Shown: piece after piece, positions 8,631 through 17,130 of the stretch
Numbering within the stretch: the first letter of the stretch is position 1
Layout: the number at the start of each line of letters is the position of its first letter
Source of the DNA: JBAYOE01 sp050950065
Lineage (GTDB): Bacteria; Spirochaetota; Spirochaetia; Sphaerochaetales; Sphaerochaetaceae
Direction of reading: 5' to 3'
DNA length: 64,000 bases
NCBI GenBank assembly: GCA_050950065.1
Contig: JBMNGX010000005.1
Location: 62,001 to 126,000 of the forward strand
Program-made: the position numbers and the translations under genes
The notes under the pieces: model-generated
Databases searched by the model: none
The model's input: only the letters and a program-made list of their open reading frames with translations
Told to the model about the DNA's origin: nothing

Positions 8631-9077
8631 ATGGAAGTATATAAAGAGGTTAAATCTTTAATACCTCATAGAAGTCCATTTCTATTTGTTGATCAGTTAA
8701 CTGAAGTTAATGAAAAAATAATCAAAGGGAGATTTAAGTTCAAAAAAGAGATCTCCTTTTTTGAAGGGCACTTTCCTAACTATCCAGTAGTACCAGGGGT
8801 AATTTTAGTTGAGAGTATGGCTCAATGTGGGGGAGCTGGATTACAACAGATGGGAATCTATGATCCTGCCTCACTTTTTGTGTTAGCAACAGTTGAAAAA
8901 GCTAAATTTAGAAACCAAGTGAAACCAGATGATACAGTAGAAATTGAGATTGAGAATTTAAGAATCTCCTCTATGATGTTTCGTCAAAGTGGTAAAGTTT
9001 ATGTAGATAATGAGATTGCTGCTGAAGCAACTTGGATGTGTGTAATTGCATCTAGTGGAGATTCCGATGATAATTAA
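8631..9077 (+). CDS. fabZ: 3-hydroxyacyl-ACP dehydratase (FabZ)
   Basis: 148 residues from the ATG at 8631, preceded by AAGGAG. A hot-dog-fold dehydratase removing water from 3-hydroxyacyl-ACP. The N-terminal I-P-H-R-S-P-F-L-F-V-D motif and the catalytic His47 and Glu61 in E-G-H-F-P-N-Y-P-x-V-P-G-V-x-L-x-E-S-M-A-Q are intact. It sits 11 nt after fabF and overlaps the start of fabV by 11 nt. No fabA is seen. Confidence 0.95.
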   Translation: MEVYKEVKSLIPHRSPFLFVDQLTEVNEKIIKGRFKFKKEISFFEGHFPNYPVVPGVILVESMAQCGGAGLQQMGIYDPASLFVLATVEKAKFRNQVKPDDTVEIEIENLRISSMMFRQSGKVYVDNEIAAEATWMCVIASSGDSDDN

Positions 9078-10254
9078 ACAAAAGATAATGAGAAACGTCT
9101 CTTTAACTGCCCACCCTCAAGGGTGTAAGTTGTTTGTTAAAGAGCAAATTAAGTACTTAGAAGAAAATATTAATCCTAAGCAAAAAGAGCTCTTTCCTAA
9201 AAAGGTCTTAGTTTTAGGGGGCTCAACTGGGTATGGACTAGGTTCTAGAATGGTAGCAGCTATCAACGGAGGTGCTGCAACCATAAACGTCTCTTTTGAA
9301 AGAGAACCTAGTAGTAACAAGGTTGCTACCCCAGGATATTATAATACAATCGCCTTTGAACAAGAGGCTCATAAACGCTCTCTATATGCAAAATCTATTT
9401 TTGGTGATGCCTTTTCTGATGAAGTAAAAGAGCAAGTAGCTACCTTAATTAAAGATGATTTAGGGCAAGTAGACTTGGTTGTCTACTCATTAGCATCCCC
9501 TTTAAGAATTGATCCAAAAACAAAAGAGACTTATCGCTCAGTAATTAAACCAATAGGAAAAAACTTTGAAGCTTTATCAGTTGATACTGCAACTGGCATA
9601 GTCGAAAAAGCTGTTATAGAACCTGCAGATGAGATGCAAAGCTCAGAGACCATTAAGGTTATGGGGGGAGAGGATTGGATTTTATGGATTGAATATTTAA
9701 AAGAGCGAAATCTTTTAGCTGATGGAGTCAAAAGTGTTGCCTATTCATACATAGGGCCTGAAATCACCTACCCAGTATATAGAGAGGGGACAATAGGGAA
9801 AGCTAAAGAGCATTTAGAAAAAAGTGCCCATCAAATTGATAAGATGCTTAAAGAACTTGATGGAGAAGCTTATGTTTCAATTAACAAAGCTTTAGTTACT
9901 AGAGCTAGTAGTGTTATCCCAGTAGTGCCTCTTTACATAGCTATTTTATACAAGGTAATGAAAGAAAAAAATATCCACGAAGAGTCGACTCAACAGATGC
10001 TTAGGCTCTTTAACGATCGCCTTTATGCAACCTCAAAAGTACCTACAGACTCTGAAAATAGAATTAGAGTTGATGATTGGGAGATGCAAGAAGATGTTCA
10101 AAAAGAGGTTTTAAGAAGGTGGAATTTACAAAAAGAGGGAAGTACAATTATTGAAGCTGATCTAGATGGATTTAAAAAAGAGTATGACAATATTCACGGT
10201 TTTGGGTATAGCGAAATCGATTACGATAAGGATGTAGATCCAACAATTGTGTAA
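9067..10254 (+). CDS. fabV: trans-2-enoyl-ACP/CoA reductase, FabV type
   Basis: 395 residues from the ATG at 9067 (M-I-I-K-x-K-I, the usual FabV start). It catalyses the last, NADH-dependent step of the elongation cycle. The unusual Rossmann motif G-G-S-T-G-Y-G-L-G-S-R at about residues 51-61 and the Y-x8-K active site in Y-S-Y-I-G-P-E-x-T-x-P-x-Y-R-x-G-T-I-G-K-A-K (about 225-246) identify FabV rather than FabI or FabK. FabV proteins are generally triclosan-tolerant. It is the last gene of the fab operon and is followed directly by a strong terminator. Confidence 0.95.
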   Translation: MIIKQKIMRNVSLTAHPQGCKLFVKEQIKYLEENINPKQKELFPKKVLVLGGSTGYGLGSRMVAAINGGAATINVSFEREPSSNKVATPGYYNTIAFEQEAHKRSLYAKSIFGDAFSDEVKEQVATLIKDDLGQVDLVVYSLASPLRIDPKTKETYRSVIKPIGKNFEALSVDTATGIVEKAVIEPADEMQSSETIKVMGGEDWILWIEYLKERNLLADGVKSVAYSYIGPEITYPVYREGTIGKAKEHLEKSAHQIDKMLKELDGEAYVSINKALVTRASSVIPVVPLYIAILYKVMKEKNIHEESTQQMLRLFNDRLYATSKVPTDSENRIRVDDWEMQEDVQKEVLRRWNLQKEGSTIIEADLDGFKKEYDNIHGFGYSEIDYDKDVDPTIV

Positions 10255-10275
10255 GTAAAATATTCAAATTGTGTT

Positions 10276-10300
10276 AGAGGGGGAGTGTTCCCCCTCTTTT
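10276..10300 (+). terminator. Rho-independent terminator of the fab operon
   Basis: A 9-bp perfect stem (AGAGGGGGA / TCCCCCTCT) with a GTGT loop at 10285-10288, followed by a T run at 10297-10300. It lies 21 nt after fabV. Confidence 0.9.
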
Positions 10301-10350
10301 CATTTGCCACCTACTCTGATACATTCACAGATGGTTTACAAGGAGAATTT

Positions 10351-12018
10351 ATGATTTATCAAATACTGTTAGTTGTTGGCAGCCTAGGTCTCTTTCTATA
10401 TGGGATGAAGACGATGAGCGACGGCATACAGAAAGTTGCCGGTGATCGTTTACAATCTGTATTAAACTTTATGACAGGCAATCGGGTTGCAGCTATCTTT
10501 ACCGGTATAGCTGTTACAGCGATAGTTCAATCTTCTTCAGCAACTACTGTAATGGTCGTTAGTTTTGTAAATGCTGGCCTTTTATCATTAATCCAATCTA
10601 TTGGTGTTATAATGGGTGCCAACATTGGAACCACTGTGACTGGTTGGGTTATTGCACTAGCTGGTTTTAAAGTAGACATAAGCGTTGTGGCTCTACCAGT
10701 AGTTGGACTTGGTTTTATCTTTTTGATTTTTAAGAAACTTAGAAAAGAGGCTCTAGGGGAATTTCTTATTGGATTTGGGTTGTTGTTTTTAGGTCTCGAG
10801 TTTCTAAAAGGTTCAGTTCCCGACATTGAAAATAACCCTGAAATTCTCCATTTCATAACCGATTTTACCAACTACGGTTTTTGGTCGTACCTATTTTTTG
10901 TGGTAGTTGGAACTATCTTAACAGTAATTGTTCAATCCTCTTCTGCTGCAATGGCAATCACCTTAACAATGGCATATGCTGGATGGATCGATTATCCAAC
11001 AGCTGCTGCTATTATTTTGGGTGAGAACATAGGAACTACTGTTACTGCTTACATAGCTTCATTAGGAACTTCAGTAAATGCTCGCAGAGCTTCACGAGCT
11101 CACATAGTTTTTAACATAATGGGTGTAATTTTAATTACTCCGTTTTTTGTCCCCTTCTTAAAATTGGTAAATATGCTAGTGCCAGGAGATGCATACGGAT
11201 TAAATGCTGCCAAAGCAATGCCTCTTCATTTAGCAATGTTTCACACCCTCTTTAATATTGCTAACACTCTAGCATTTGTCTTTTTTATTCCACAAATAGC
11301 TAGACTCGTCTCTTTCTTAGTTCCCGATGATGGAAAAGATCCAGGTCCATACAAACTTAAGTACCTTAGAGCCTCAATGCAAGAGACCCCTGAACTAACG
11401 TTGTTAACTGTTCAAAGGGAATTGCTAAAGATGGCTGATATTGTAACTGATATGTTTACCCGCTTTTGGACACTCTTTACTAAAGAGGATGAACTGCATA
11501 CAGATGAAGTTGAAGTTCAAAAGAACATGGAAGATCTTACTGACCAGATGCAAGAGGAGATTACCAAGTTCCTTTCGCAAGCTAGTATGGATAACATGAA
11601 CCGAGTTAGTGCTAAAAACGTTGTTAGCATGATGAGAATAACAAATGAATTGGAAAGTATTGGTGATAGTTGTTACAACTTGATGATTTTAACTGAGCGG
11701 AGAATAAGAAATAACGTTGAAATTGATGCAGAGGCTATTGAAAGTTTAACCCCCTATATCGATTTGGTTAATCAGTTCCTCCGTTTTATAAAAAGTCACC
11801 TCAACGAACACGTTACCAGTGAGAATATGATGGTTGCAGTTAGATTAGAAGATAAGATTAATAAGATGAGAAACATCTTAAAAGAGTCTGCTTCTGCTAG
11901 ATTGCAAAATGGGGCTGATGTAAAAGGGGAGCTACTTTATATAGACATAGTTCGCCACGTTGAACAAATTGGGGATCACTGTTTAAACGTAGCTCAAAGT
12001 TTAGCTAGGTTAAGGTAG
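10351..12018 (+). CDS. Na/Pi-cotransporter II family protein with C-terminal PhoU-like domain
   Basis: 555 residues from the ATG at 10351, preceded by AAGGAG; a GTG 66 nt upstream falls in the loop of the terminator and is rejected. The N-terminal two thirds has about nine hydrophobic segments with two inverted Na/Pi repeats, each containing Q-S-S-S-A (about residues 60 and 200). The C-terminal third (about 340-555) is helical and charged and resembles PhoU, as in YjbB/NptA-type proteins. The likely role is sodium-coupled phosphate transport or phosphate export across the inner membrane. The next gene follows after 2 nt. Confidence 0.88.
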   Translation: MIYQILLVVGSLGLFLYGMKTMSDGIQKVAGDRLQSVLNFMTGNRVAAIFTGIAVTAIVQSSSATTVMVVSFVNAGLLSLIQSIGVIMGANIGTTVTGWVIALAGFKVDISVVALPVVGLGFIFLIFKKLRKEALGEFLIGFGLLFLGLEFLKGSVPDIENNPEILHFITDFTNYGFWSYLFFVVVGTILTVIVQSSSAAMAITLTMAYAGWIDYPTAAAIILGENIGTTVTAYIASLGTSVNARRASRAHIVFNIMGVILITPFFVPFLKLVNMLVPGDAYGLNAAKAMPLHLAMFHTLFNIANTLAFVFFIPQIARLVSFLVPDDGKDPGPYKLKYLRASMQETPELTLLTVQRELLKMADIVTDMFTRFWTLFTKEDELHTDEVEVQKNMEDLTDQMQEEITKFLSQASMDNMNRVSAKNVVSMMRITNELESIGDSCYNLMILTERRIRNNVEIDAEAIESLTPYIDLVNQFLRFIKSHLNEHVTSENMMVAVRLEDKINKMRNILKESASARLQNGADVKGELLYIDIVRHVEQIGDHCLNVAQSLARLR

Positions 12019-12020
12019 TA

Positions 12021-12533
12021 ATGATTAGAGAATATTTAGGTCATAGACCACAAGTAGATAAAGCTGCCTTTGTTGCCTCAAGTGCAGAAGTAATAGGGCA
12101 AGTTGTTTTAGGTCAGGATGCTTCAGTATGGTATTGTGCCACCTTAAGAGGAGACAATGCCCCAATTATTATTGGCGATCGAAGCAACGTTCAAGATAAT
12201 GCTGTGATTCACGTCAACGAAGGAGATCCTGTTCATATCGGAGAAGATGTCACTATTGGACATACTGCCATAGTGCACGCTTGTACAATCCACAACAGAG
12301 TCTTAATTGGAATGGGGGCAATCATTTTAGATTACTCAGTTATTAATGACGATACGATTGTTGGAGCTGGTGCTTTAGTTCCCATGAATAAAGAGTATCC
12401 ACCGGGGGTGTTGCTACTAGGCTCTCCTGCTAAAGTTGTACGAGAACTTACTGATGAGGAGATTATGGCAATTCGGACCAACGCAATTCACTATATCGAC
12501 ATCTCCTTAAAGCATGTAAAATCGGGCAACTAA
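12021..12533 (+). CDS. Gamma-class carbonic anhydrase / hexapeptide-repeat protein
   Basis: 170 residues. A left-handed beta-helix protein of the YrdA/gamma-carbonic anhydrase group, normally a trimer with zinc bound by three histidines between subunits. The histidines are visible in V-I-H-V, I-G-H-T and V-H-A-C (about residues 67, 83 and 88), together with R-G-D (about 43) and Q-D-N (about 57) that are conserved in the family. It lies 2 nt after the Na/Pi transporter. Activity as a true carbonic anhydrase cannot be told from sequence; many YrdA-like proteins have unknown metal-dependent roles. Confidence 0.87.
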   Translation: MIREYLGHRPQVDKAAFVASSAEVIGQVVLGQDASVWYCATLRGDNAPIIIGDRSNVQDNAVIHVNEGDPVHIGEDVTIGHTAIVHACTIHNRVLIGMGAIILDYSVINDDTIVGAGALVPMNKEYPPGVLLLGSPAKVVRELTDEEIMAIRTNAIHYIDISLKHVKSGN

Positions 12534-12572
12534 AAAAAATACCGTGTCACTCGACACGGTACTTTTATATCC
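12532..12572. terminator. Bidirectional terminator between the carbonic anhydrase and transaldolase genes
   Basis: A stem of nine base pairs (T-ACCGTGTC at 12540-12548, GACACGGT-A at 12553-12561, loop ACTC) is flanked by an A run on the left (12533-12539) and a T-rich run on the right. It can end transcription of the two convergent genes from either side. Confidence 0.88.
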
Positions 12573-12581
12573 AACCACTTT

Positions 12582-13664
12582 TTATTTATCAGGATTAGGT
12601 ACCATAAAGTCTCTAATAGTACTTAAAGTATCTTCATAACCTGCAATAAATGATCTAAGGGTACGAGCTGTTGAACCAAAGCCAATAAACTCAGAAGGCT
12701 CCATTCCATTTGGCTCATAAGCACGGACAAAGTCTTTAAAGTATTTTGATAAATCGTCAATGATAGCTTGATCAACACTGGTGTTAATGCGATCAACAAC
12801 TTCAATATCACTTCCATTGATCAATCTTTGCCATTTGTATGGGATGGTGATAACAACATCGCCACCAATGAACTCTGACCAGTGGTAGTGGTTTCTAAAA
12901 GCAGCAGATAATAGACGGGTTTTATATTTTCTTTCGTTGAAAATCTCATAAGCACGTTTGAAAGCTGCAACACCTGCCCACTCCATAATCTCAGGATCAA
13001 CTAAGATGTTCTCTTTATTAGCAACAACTTTTAACCAATCATCCAATCGGCCAACCATGATTGTACAAACTGGACTCATAGTAGAGACATCTTTGCCCTC
13101 TTTCTTTCTTCTTTCTAGTCCTCTTTCAACAGCTTCTGCAACAGCGATAGCTTGAGGAACTGTGAAACAAACAGTTGCGTTGATGTTAACACCAGCAGCG
13201 GTGGCATCTTCAATTGCTTGAACACCAGCGTCGTTAACAGGCATCTTTACTTGCATATTAGGAGCTAGAGTATCAAAATAGATTGCTTGATCACTCATTA
13301 ACTTAGCGTTGCGGTAGTTCCTAGCGTTTGTTTGAATTGAGATTCTCCCTTTAAGCCCTTTCTCACGATCAAAAACTGGTTTTAGAATCTCTGCACTTTT
13401 GATGGCCATTGCTTCGTTTAGCTTCCAAGTGATGTCCTCTTCAGTTCCATTAACAAACTCTTTGTTTAGTTTTTTAATGGTATCTTCCCAAAGATGCATC
13501 TCTTTTTTGAGAACATTGCCGACGATGACTGGGTTGGTTGTTGCACCAACTGCACCATGCTCGACAGCATAATTGAGCTCTTCAATAGAGCAAGAGTCGT
13601 TCCACCAATCTGTTTTGGTAGTGGTTGCCATTTCTAGCAATGGGCTTTTTTTAGCATTAGCCAT
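12582..13664 (-). CDS. tal: Transaldolase family protein
   Basis: 360 residues from the ATG at 13664, which has AAGGGGA 5 nt upstream; the in-frame extension to 13697 lacks a ribosome site. A TIM-barrel aldolase exchanging dihydroxyacetone units between sugar phosphates in the non-oxidative pentose phosphate pathway. Visible motifs are T-T-N-P-V-I-V (about residues 42-48), the Schiff-base Lys140 in Q-V-K-M-P-V-N-D-A-G, and N-A-T-V-C-F-T-V-P-Q-A (about 158-168). It is longer than the classical 315-residue enzymes and is a divergent member, so the exact sugar substrate is not certain. It is transcribed away from the aldehyde dehydrogenase gene. Confidence 0.82.
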   Translation of the reverse strand: MANAKKSPLLEMATTTKTDWWNDSCSIEELNYAVEHGAVGATTNPVIVGNVLKKEMHLWEDTIKKLNKEFVNGTEEDITWKLNEAMAIKSAEILKPVFDREKGLKGRISIQTNARNYRNAKLMSDQAIYFDTLAPNMQVKMPVNDAGVQAIEDATAAGVNINATVCFTVPQAIAVAEAVERGLERRKKEGKDVSTMSPVCTIMVGRLDDWLKVVANKENILVDPEIMEWAGVAAFKRAYEIFNERKYKTRLLSAAFRNHYHWSEFIGGDVVITIPYKWQRLINGSDIEVVDRINTSVDQAIIDDLSKYFKDFVRAYEPNGMEPSEFIGFGSTARTLRSFIAGYEDTLSTIRDFMVPNPDK

Positions 13665-13699
13665 ATTTAATCCCCTTATAAATATTAAATTTCTCAAAT

Positions 13700-13714
13700 T
13701 GTGAGTACATCACA
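13700..13714. promoter_or_regulatory. Short dyad TGTGA-N5-TCACA between divergent genes
   Basis: TGTGA at 13700-13704 and TCACA at 13710-13714 form an inverted repeat about 36 nt upstream of the transaldolase start. It resembles a CRP/FNR-family half-site pair but with a 5-nt rather than 6-nt spacer. Regulatory use is a guess. Confidence 0.3.
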
Positions 13715-13834
13715 TCTTCGAGTATATTTTTTGATAAAGCAAATAAAAAAGCTCAGTTGTTAAATCAATTGCTTAACCTTTCAATTACCTATCATACACA
13801 AAATAAAATTTAATTGCAATTGTCTGATAATAGA

Positions 13835-13863
13835 TTGACTAGAAATAATATTAGATGTACAGT
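13835..13863 (+). promoter_or_regulatory. Promoter of the aldehyde dehydrogenase operon
   Basis: TTGACT at 13835-13840, 17 nt spacer, TACAGT at 13858-13863, with a predicted leader of about 57 nt and GAAGGAG before the ATG at 13928. The surrounding 230-nt divergent region (13698-13927) otherwise holds only AT-rich sequence and the dyad at 13700. Confidence 0.55.
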
Positions 13864-13927
13864 TAATCAGAAAATTAGATAATCTGTTATTTTATAAAGC
13901 GAAAGCTATACGATGAAGGAGTAATAA

Positions 13928-15334
13928 ATGGGACAAACTGATTCTTTAGAGAAAGCAAAAAGTTATATTGCAACATTAGTTGAACGTGCTCGCACAGCTC
14001 AAAAAACAATTGAGTTTGCAACTCAAGAGGAAGTTGATCGAGTTGCTGAGGCTCTTTGTTATAGAGCAGTACAACCAGAATTTGCCCGCTCTTTAGCTGA
14101 ATTTGCAGTAGAAGAGTCTAAAATGGGTGATGTTGAAAGTAAGTATGCGAAAATGATGAATAAAGTGAGAGGCGGCTGGTTTGACATGAAAGGTCAAAAA
14201 TCAGTTGGCATCATAGAAGAAGATAGTGTTAACAACTTAGTTAAGATTGCTAAACCTGTTGGAGTTTTAGGAGCTATCATCCCAAGTACCAACTGTGAAG
14301 CAACTCCTGTTTTAAAAGCTGCTTGGGCAATTAAAACAAGAAACGCCGTCATTATGGCTCCCCACCCAAGAACTGTTAAAACTAACGGTATCGTTGTTGA
14401 TATGATGAGAGGAGTTTTAGCAGAGTATGGGATGGACCAAGATTTAATTATCAACATGGACCAAGTCTCTTTTGATACAAGTGGACAACTAATGGCCCAA
14501 TGTGACCTTATTTTAGCAACAGGTGGACCTGGGATGGTTGCAGCAGCTTATTCAAGTGGTACACCAGCTTACGGAGTGGGGGCAGGAAACGCCGTTACTA
14601 TCGTTGATGATACCCAAGAGATGAGCGTTGTTGCCGATAAAATTAGAAGGTCAAAAACTTTTGACCAAGCAACTAGCTGTTCTGCTGAAAACGGCGCTGT
14701 AGTTAAAGAGAATGTTTACGATGAATTTATTGCAGCAATGGAAAAAGAGGGTGGATACTTAGTTAATAGCGAAGAGAAAAAGAAATTAGAAAAAGCTATT
14801 TGGCCTGATGGGAAAGTTTTGAACAGAGAAGCTGTTGCCCAACATGCTGCTAAAATTGCCTCAATTGCAGGCATTGATCTTCCTGAAGGAAAAAGTTTCT
14901 TTATGGTAGAAGAGAGTGGAATTGGCTCTGATTATCCTTTCTCAGGTGAAAAGCTTTCAGTAGTTATTGCCATTTACAAATACAGTGACTTTGATGAGGC
15001 TGTTGAGATGATCAACCAAATTACCACCTTCAGCGGAGCAGGTCACTCTTGTGGAATTCACACCTCAGATCGAGACAAAGTTATTAAACTTGCCGAAAAA
15101 GTTCACGTATCGAGAATTATGGTTAACCAACCTCAAAGTTTGAGTAACAGTGGTTCTTGGACAAATGGAATGCCAACAACCTTAACTTTAGGTTGTGGTA
15201 CTTGGGGTGGAAATATTATTAGTGAGAATATAACTTGGAAACACCTTCTTAACACAACTTGGGTATCTTTCCCAATTGAAAACAAACAGCCAAGTGATGA
15301 ACAATTGTTCTCAGAAGAAGTTAGATCGAAATAA
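13928..15334 (+). CDS. CoA-acylating aldehyde dehydrogenase
   Basis: 468 residues. A member of the acylating aldehyde dehydrogenase group (EutE/AdhE N-terminal/sulfoacetaldehyde dehydrogenase-like), which makes acyl-CoA from an aldehyde with NAD. The catalytic Cys251 lies in F-D-Q-A-T-S-C-S-A-E-N-G, the order seen in AdhE-type enzymes. V-G-V-L-G-A-I-I-P-S-T-N (about 111-122) and A-T-G-G-P-G-M-V (about 197-204) form the cofactor site. No alcohol dehydrogenase domain follows. It is co-directional with the carboxyltransferase gene 16 nt downstream, which suggests acyl-CoA metabolism; whether the substrate is acetaldehyde, propionaldehyde or sulfoacetaldehyde cannot be decided. Confidence 0.82.
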   Translation: MGQTDSLEKAKSYIATLVERARTAQKTIEFATQEEVDRVAEALCYRAVQPEFARSLAEFAVEESKMGDVESKYAKMMNKVRGGWFDMKGQKSVGIIEEDSVNNLVKIAKPVGVLGAIIPSTNCEATPVLKAAWAIKTRNAVIMAPHPRTVKTNGIVVDMMRGVLAEYGMDQDLIINMDQVSFDTSGQLMAQCDLILATGGPGMVAAAYSSGTPAYGVGAGNAVTIVDDTQEMSVVADKIRRSKTFDQATSCSAENGAVVKENVYDEFIAAMEKEGGYLVNSEEKKKLEKAIWPDGKVLNREAVAQHAAKIASIAGIDLPEGKSFFMVEESGIGSDYPFSGEKLSVVIAIYKYSDFDEAVEMINQITTFSGAGHSCGIHTSDRDKVIKLAEKVHVSRIMVNQPQSLSNSGSWTNGMPTTLTLGCGTWGGNIISENITWKHLLNTTWVSFPIENKQPSDEQLFSEEVRSK

Positions 15335-15350
15335 GTAGAGGGGGAATTAA

Positions 15351-16901
15351 ATGAGCACACCCGATAATATTCAAAGGTTAGAGAGAATGAGAAAGTCCCT
15401 CTATGATGGGGGAGGAGAGCAAAGAAAGGCAAACCAAAAGGCTAAAGGGAAGTTCACGGCTCGTGAAAGAATTGAACAACTAGTTGATAAAGGAACTTTT
15501 GTTGAGTACAACCCCTACATGACCAGCCGTGCTGTAGAATTTGGGATGGAAAAACATCGCCTATTTGGTGATGGAGTTGTAACAGGTACCGGCTTAGTTA
15601 ATGGTCGTCAAGTTTGGATCTCTTCTCAGGACTTTACAATTTTAGGGGGCTCATTAGGAGAGCAACACGCTGAAAAGATTGCCCGTGTTCAAGAAATGGC
15701 TTTAAAAACAAAAAGCCCATTTATCCAAATAAATGACTCTGGTGGAGCTAGAATCCAAGAGGGAGTTTATTCGTTGGATGGGTATGGAAAAATCTTTAGA
15801 AACAACATTATCTCCAGCGGAGTAATTCCCCAAATATCGTTAATTTTAGGTCCATGTGCAGGTGGAGCTGCCTATTCACCTGCCATTACAGACTTTGTCT
15901 TCATGGTTGATAATGTCAGCCAAATGTACATCACAGGACCCGATGTTATTAAAGCTGTTACAGGTGAAGATGTTACCCACGATAATTTAGGTGGAGCTAG
16001 TGCCCACGCTAAAAAAAGTGGGAATGCCCATTTTCACTGTAAAGATGAGAAGGAGTGTTTTGAACAAGTAAAAGAGTTGTTAGGACGCCTTCCTGCTAAT
16101 AACACAGAAAATCCTCCAGTGAAAACAGGCAAAGCAAAGCCTAGCAGTGTAACTGGTAAAATTGATGCAATAATTAAAGAGCGTGCTACAAAGTCGTACG
16201 ACATGAGAGAAGTAATTGAAGAACTTTTTGATGAAGGAAGCTTCTTTGAGGTTCACAAAGAGTTTGCTCTAAATATTATTGTTGGTTTTGCCCACTTAGA
16301 GGGGCGTAGTGTTGGTCTTATTGCCAACCAGCCTCGCTACCTATCAGGAACTTTAGATATTAACTCATCAGATAAAGCAGCTCGCTTTGTCAGATTCTGT
16401 GACGCTTTTAATATCCCTGTAATCTCACTAGTTGATGTTCCCGGTTATATGCCCGGAACAACTCAAGAGTGGAACGGAATCATTAGGCACGGAGCGAAGC
16501 TACTTTACTCAATTGGTGAAGCTACAGTGCCCAAAGTTGCCTTAATCGTTCGTAAAGCGTATGGAGGAGCTTACATAGCAATGTCCTCTCGAACTTTAGG
16601 ATTTGATCGAGTCTTATCACTGCCCACAGCAGAAGTTGCTGTAATGGGGGCAGAGGGGGCTGCAAACATTATCTTTAGAAGAGAAATTGAAGCAAGCCAA
16701 GATCCCGTTGCTGTTAGAAATCAAAAGATTGAAGAGTTTAGAGAGAACTCTATGAATCCATTTGTTTCAGCTGCTTCAGGGATGGTTGATGATGTGGTTG
16801 CCCCATCAGAAGCTCGTCAGGCACTAATTCACTCCCTTGCCTCTTTATCAACAAAAAGTGAAACAAGGCCTGCTAAAAAACATGGAAATATTCCTCTATG
16901 A
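15351..16901 (+). CDS. Acyl-CoA carboxylase beta / methylmalonyl-CoA decarboxylase alpha (carboxyltransferase) subunit
   Basis: 516 residues, the standard length. A two-domain crotonase-fold carboxyltransferase that moves CO2 between an acyl-CoA and biotin. The family motifs are present: the N-terminal R-E-R-I-E-Q-L-V-D, the oxyanion-hole glycines in G-P-C-A-G-G-A-A-Y-S-P and in R-K-A-Y-G-G-A-Y, and D-V-P-G-Y-M-P-G-T. It may belong to propionyl-CoA carboxylase or to a sodium-pumping methylmalonyl-CoA decarboxylase; the small membrane protein overlapping its 3' end favours the second. No biotin carrier or beta pump subunit is in the window. AGGGGGAA precedes the ATG. Confidence 0.88.
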   Translation: MSTPDNIQRLERMRKSLYDGGGEQRKANQKAKGKFTARERIEQLVDKGTFVEYNPYMTSRAVEFGMEKHRLFGDGVVTGTGLVNGRQVWISSQDFTILGGSLGEQHAEKIARVQEMALKTKSPFIQINDSGGARIQEGVYSLDGYGKIFRNNIISSGVIPQISLILGPCAGGAAYSPAITDFVFMVDNVSQMYITGPDVIKAVTGEDVTHDNLGGASAHAKKSGNAHFHCKDEKECFEQVKELLGRLPANNTENPPVKTGKAKPSSVTGKIDAIIKERATKSYDMREVIEELFDEGSFFEVHKEFALNIIVGFAHLEGRSVGLIANQPRYLSGTLDINSSDKAARFVRFCDAFNIPVISLVDVPGYMPGTTQEWNGIIRHGAKLLYSIGEATVPKVALIVRKAYGGAYIAMSSRTLGFDRVLSLPTAEVAVMGAEGAANIIFRREIEASQDPVAVRNQKIEEFRENSMNPFVSAASGMVDDVVAPSEARQALIHSLASLSTKSETRPAKKHGNIPL

Positions 16902-17074
16902 TTATTTACATAGTAATTGGAGTTGTTGTTGCTGCTATCTTAGTGGCAACAACTCTCTTAATTAAAAATAAAAAGAAAGAGGTAGAAGATTTGTGGGTCT
17001 CCTTTAGCCAACAAAAGGGGTCAGAAAAGCCCCCACTACTACCAAAAGATAAAAAACACCACCGCTTTAACTAA
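16898..17074 (+). CDS. Small single-span membrane protein, OadG/MmdD-like
   Basis: 58 residues, starting with an ATGA overlap at the stop of the carboxyltransferase gene and with GGAA 10 nt upstream. Residues 3-22 form one strongly hydrophobic helix (I-I-Y-I-V-I-G-V-V-V-A-A-I-L-V), followed by a basic K-N-K-K-K patch and a polar, proline-containing tail. This is the layout of the gamma/delta subunits of sodium-pumping decarboxylases, which link the carboxyltransferase to the membrane pump. Coupled translation with the carboxyltransferase supports the call. Sequence similarity alone would be too weak for such a short protein, so the assignment is an inference from context. Confidence 0.55.
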   Translation: MIIYIVIGVVVAAILVATTLLIKNKKKEVEDLWVSFSQQKGSEKPPLLPKDKKHHRFN

Positions 17075-17083
17075 AAACTTTAG

Positions 17084-17113
17084 TCGACACAACTAACAAG
17101 TGCCAGTTATACT
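17084..17113 (+). promoter_or_regulatory. Probable promoter of the PAS-GGDEF-EAL gene
   Basis: TCGACA at 17084-17089 and TATACT at 17108-17113, spacer 18 nt. The start codon is at 17131, with no good Shine-Dalgarno between. Confidence 0.45.
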
Positions 17114-17130
17114 TGTACCGTAGGTACCAA

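Noticed and set aside
10285..10350. GTG start 66 nt upstream of the Na/Pi transporter ATG.
   Set aside because: The codon lies in the loop of the fab terminator, has no ribosome site and adds residues not seen in the family.
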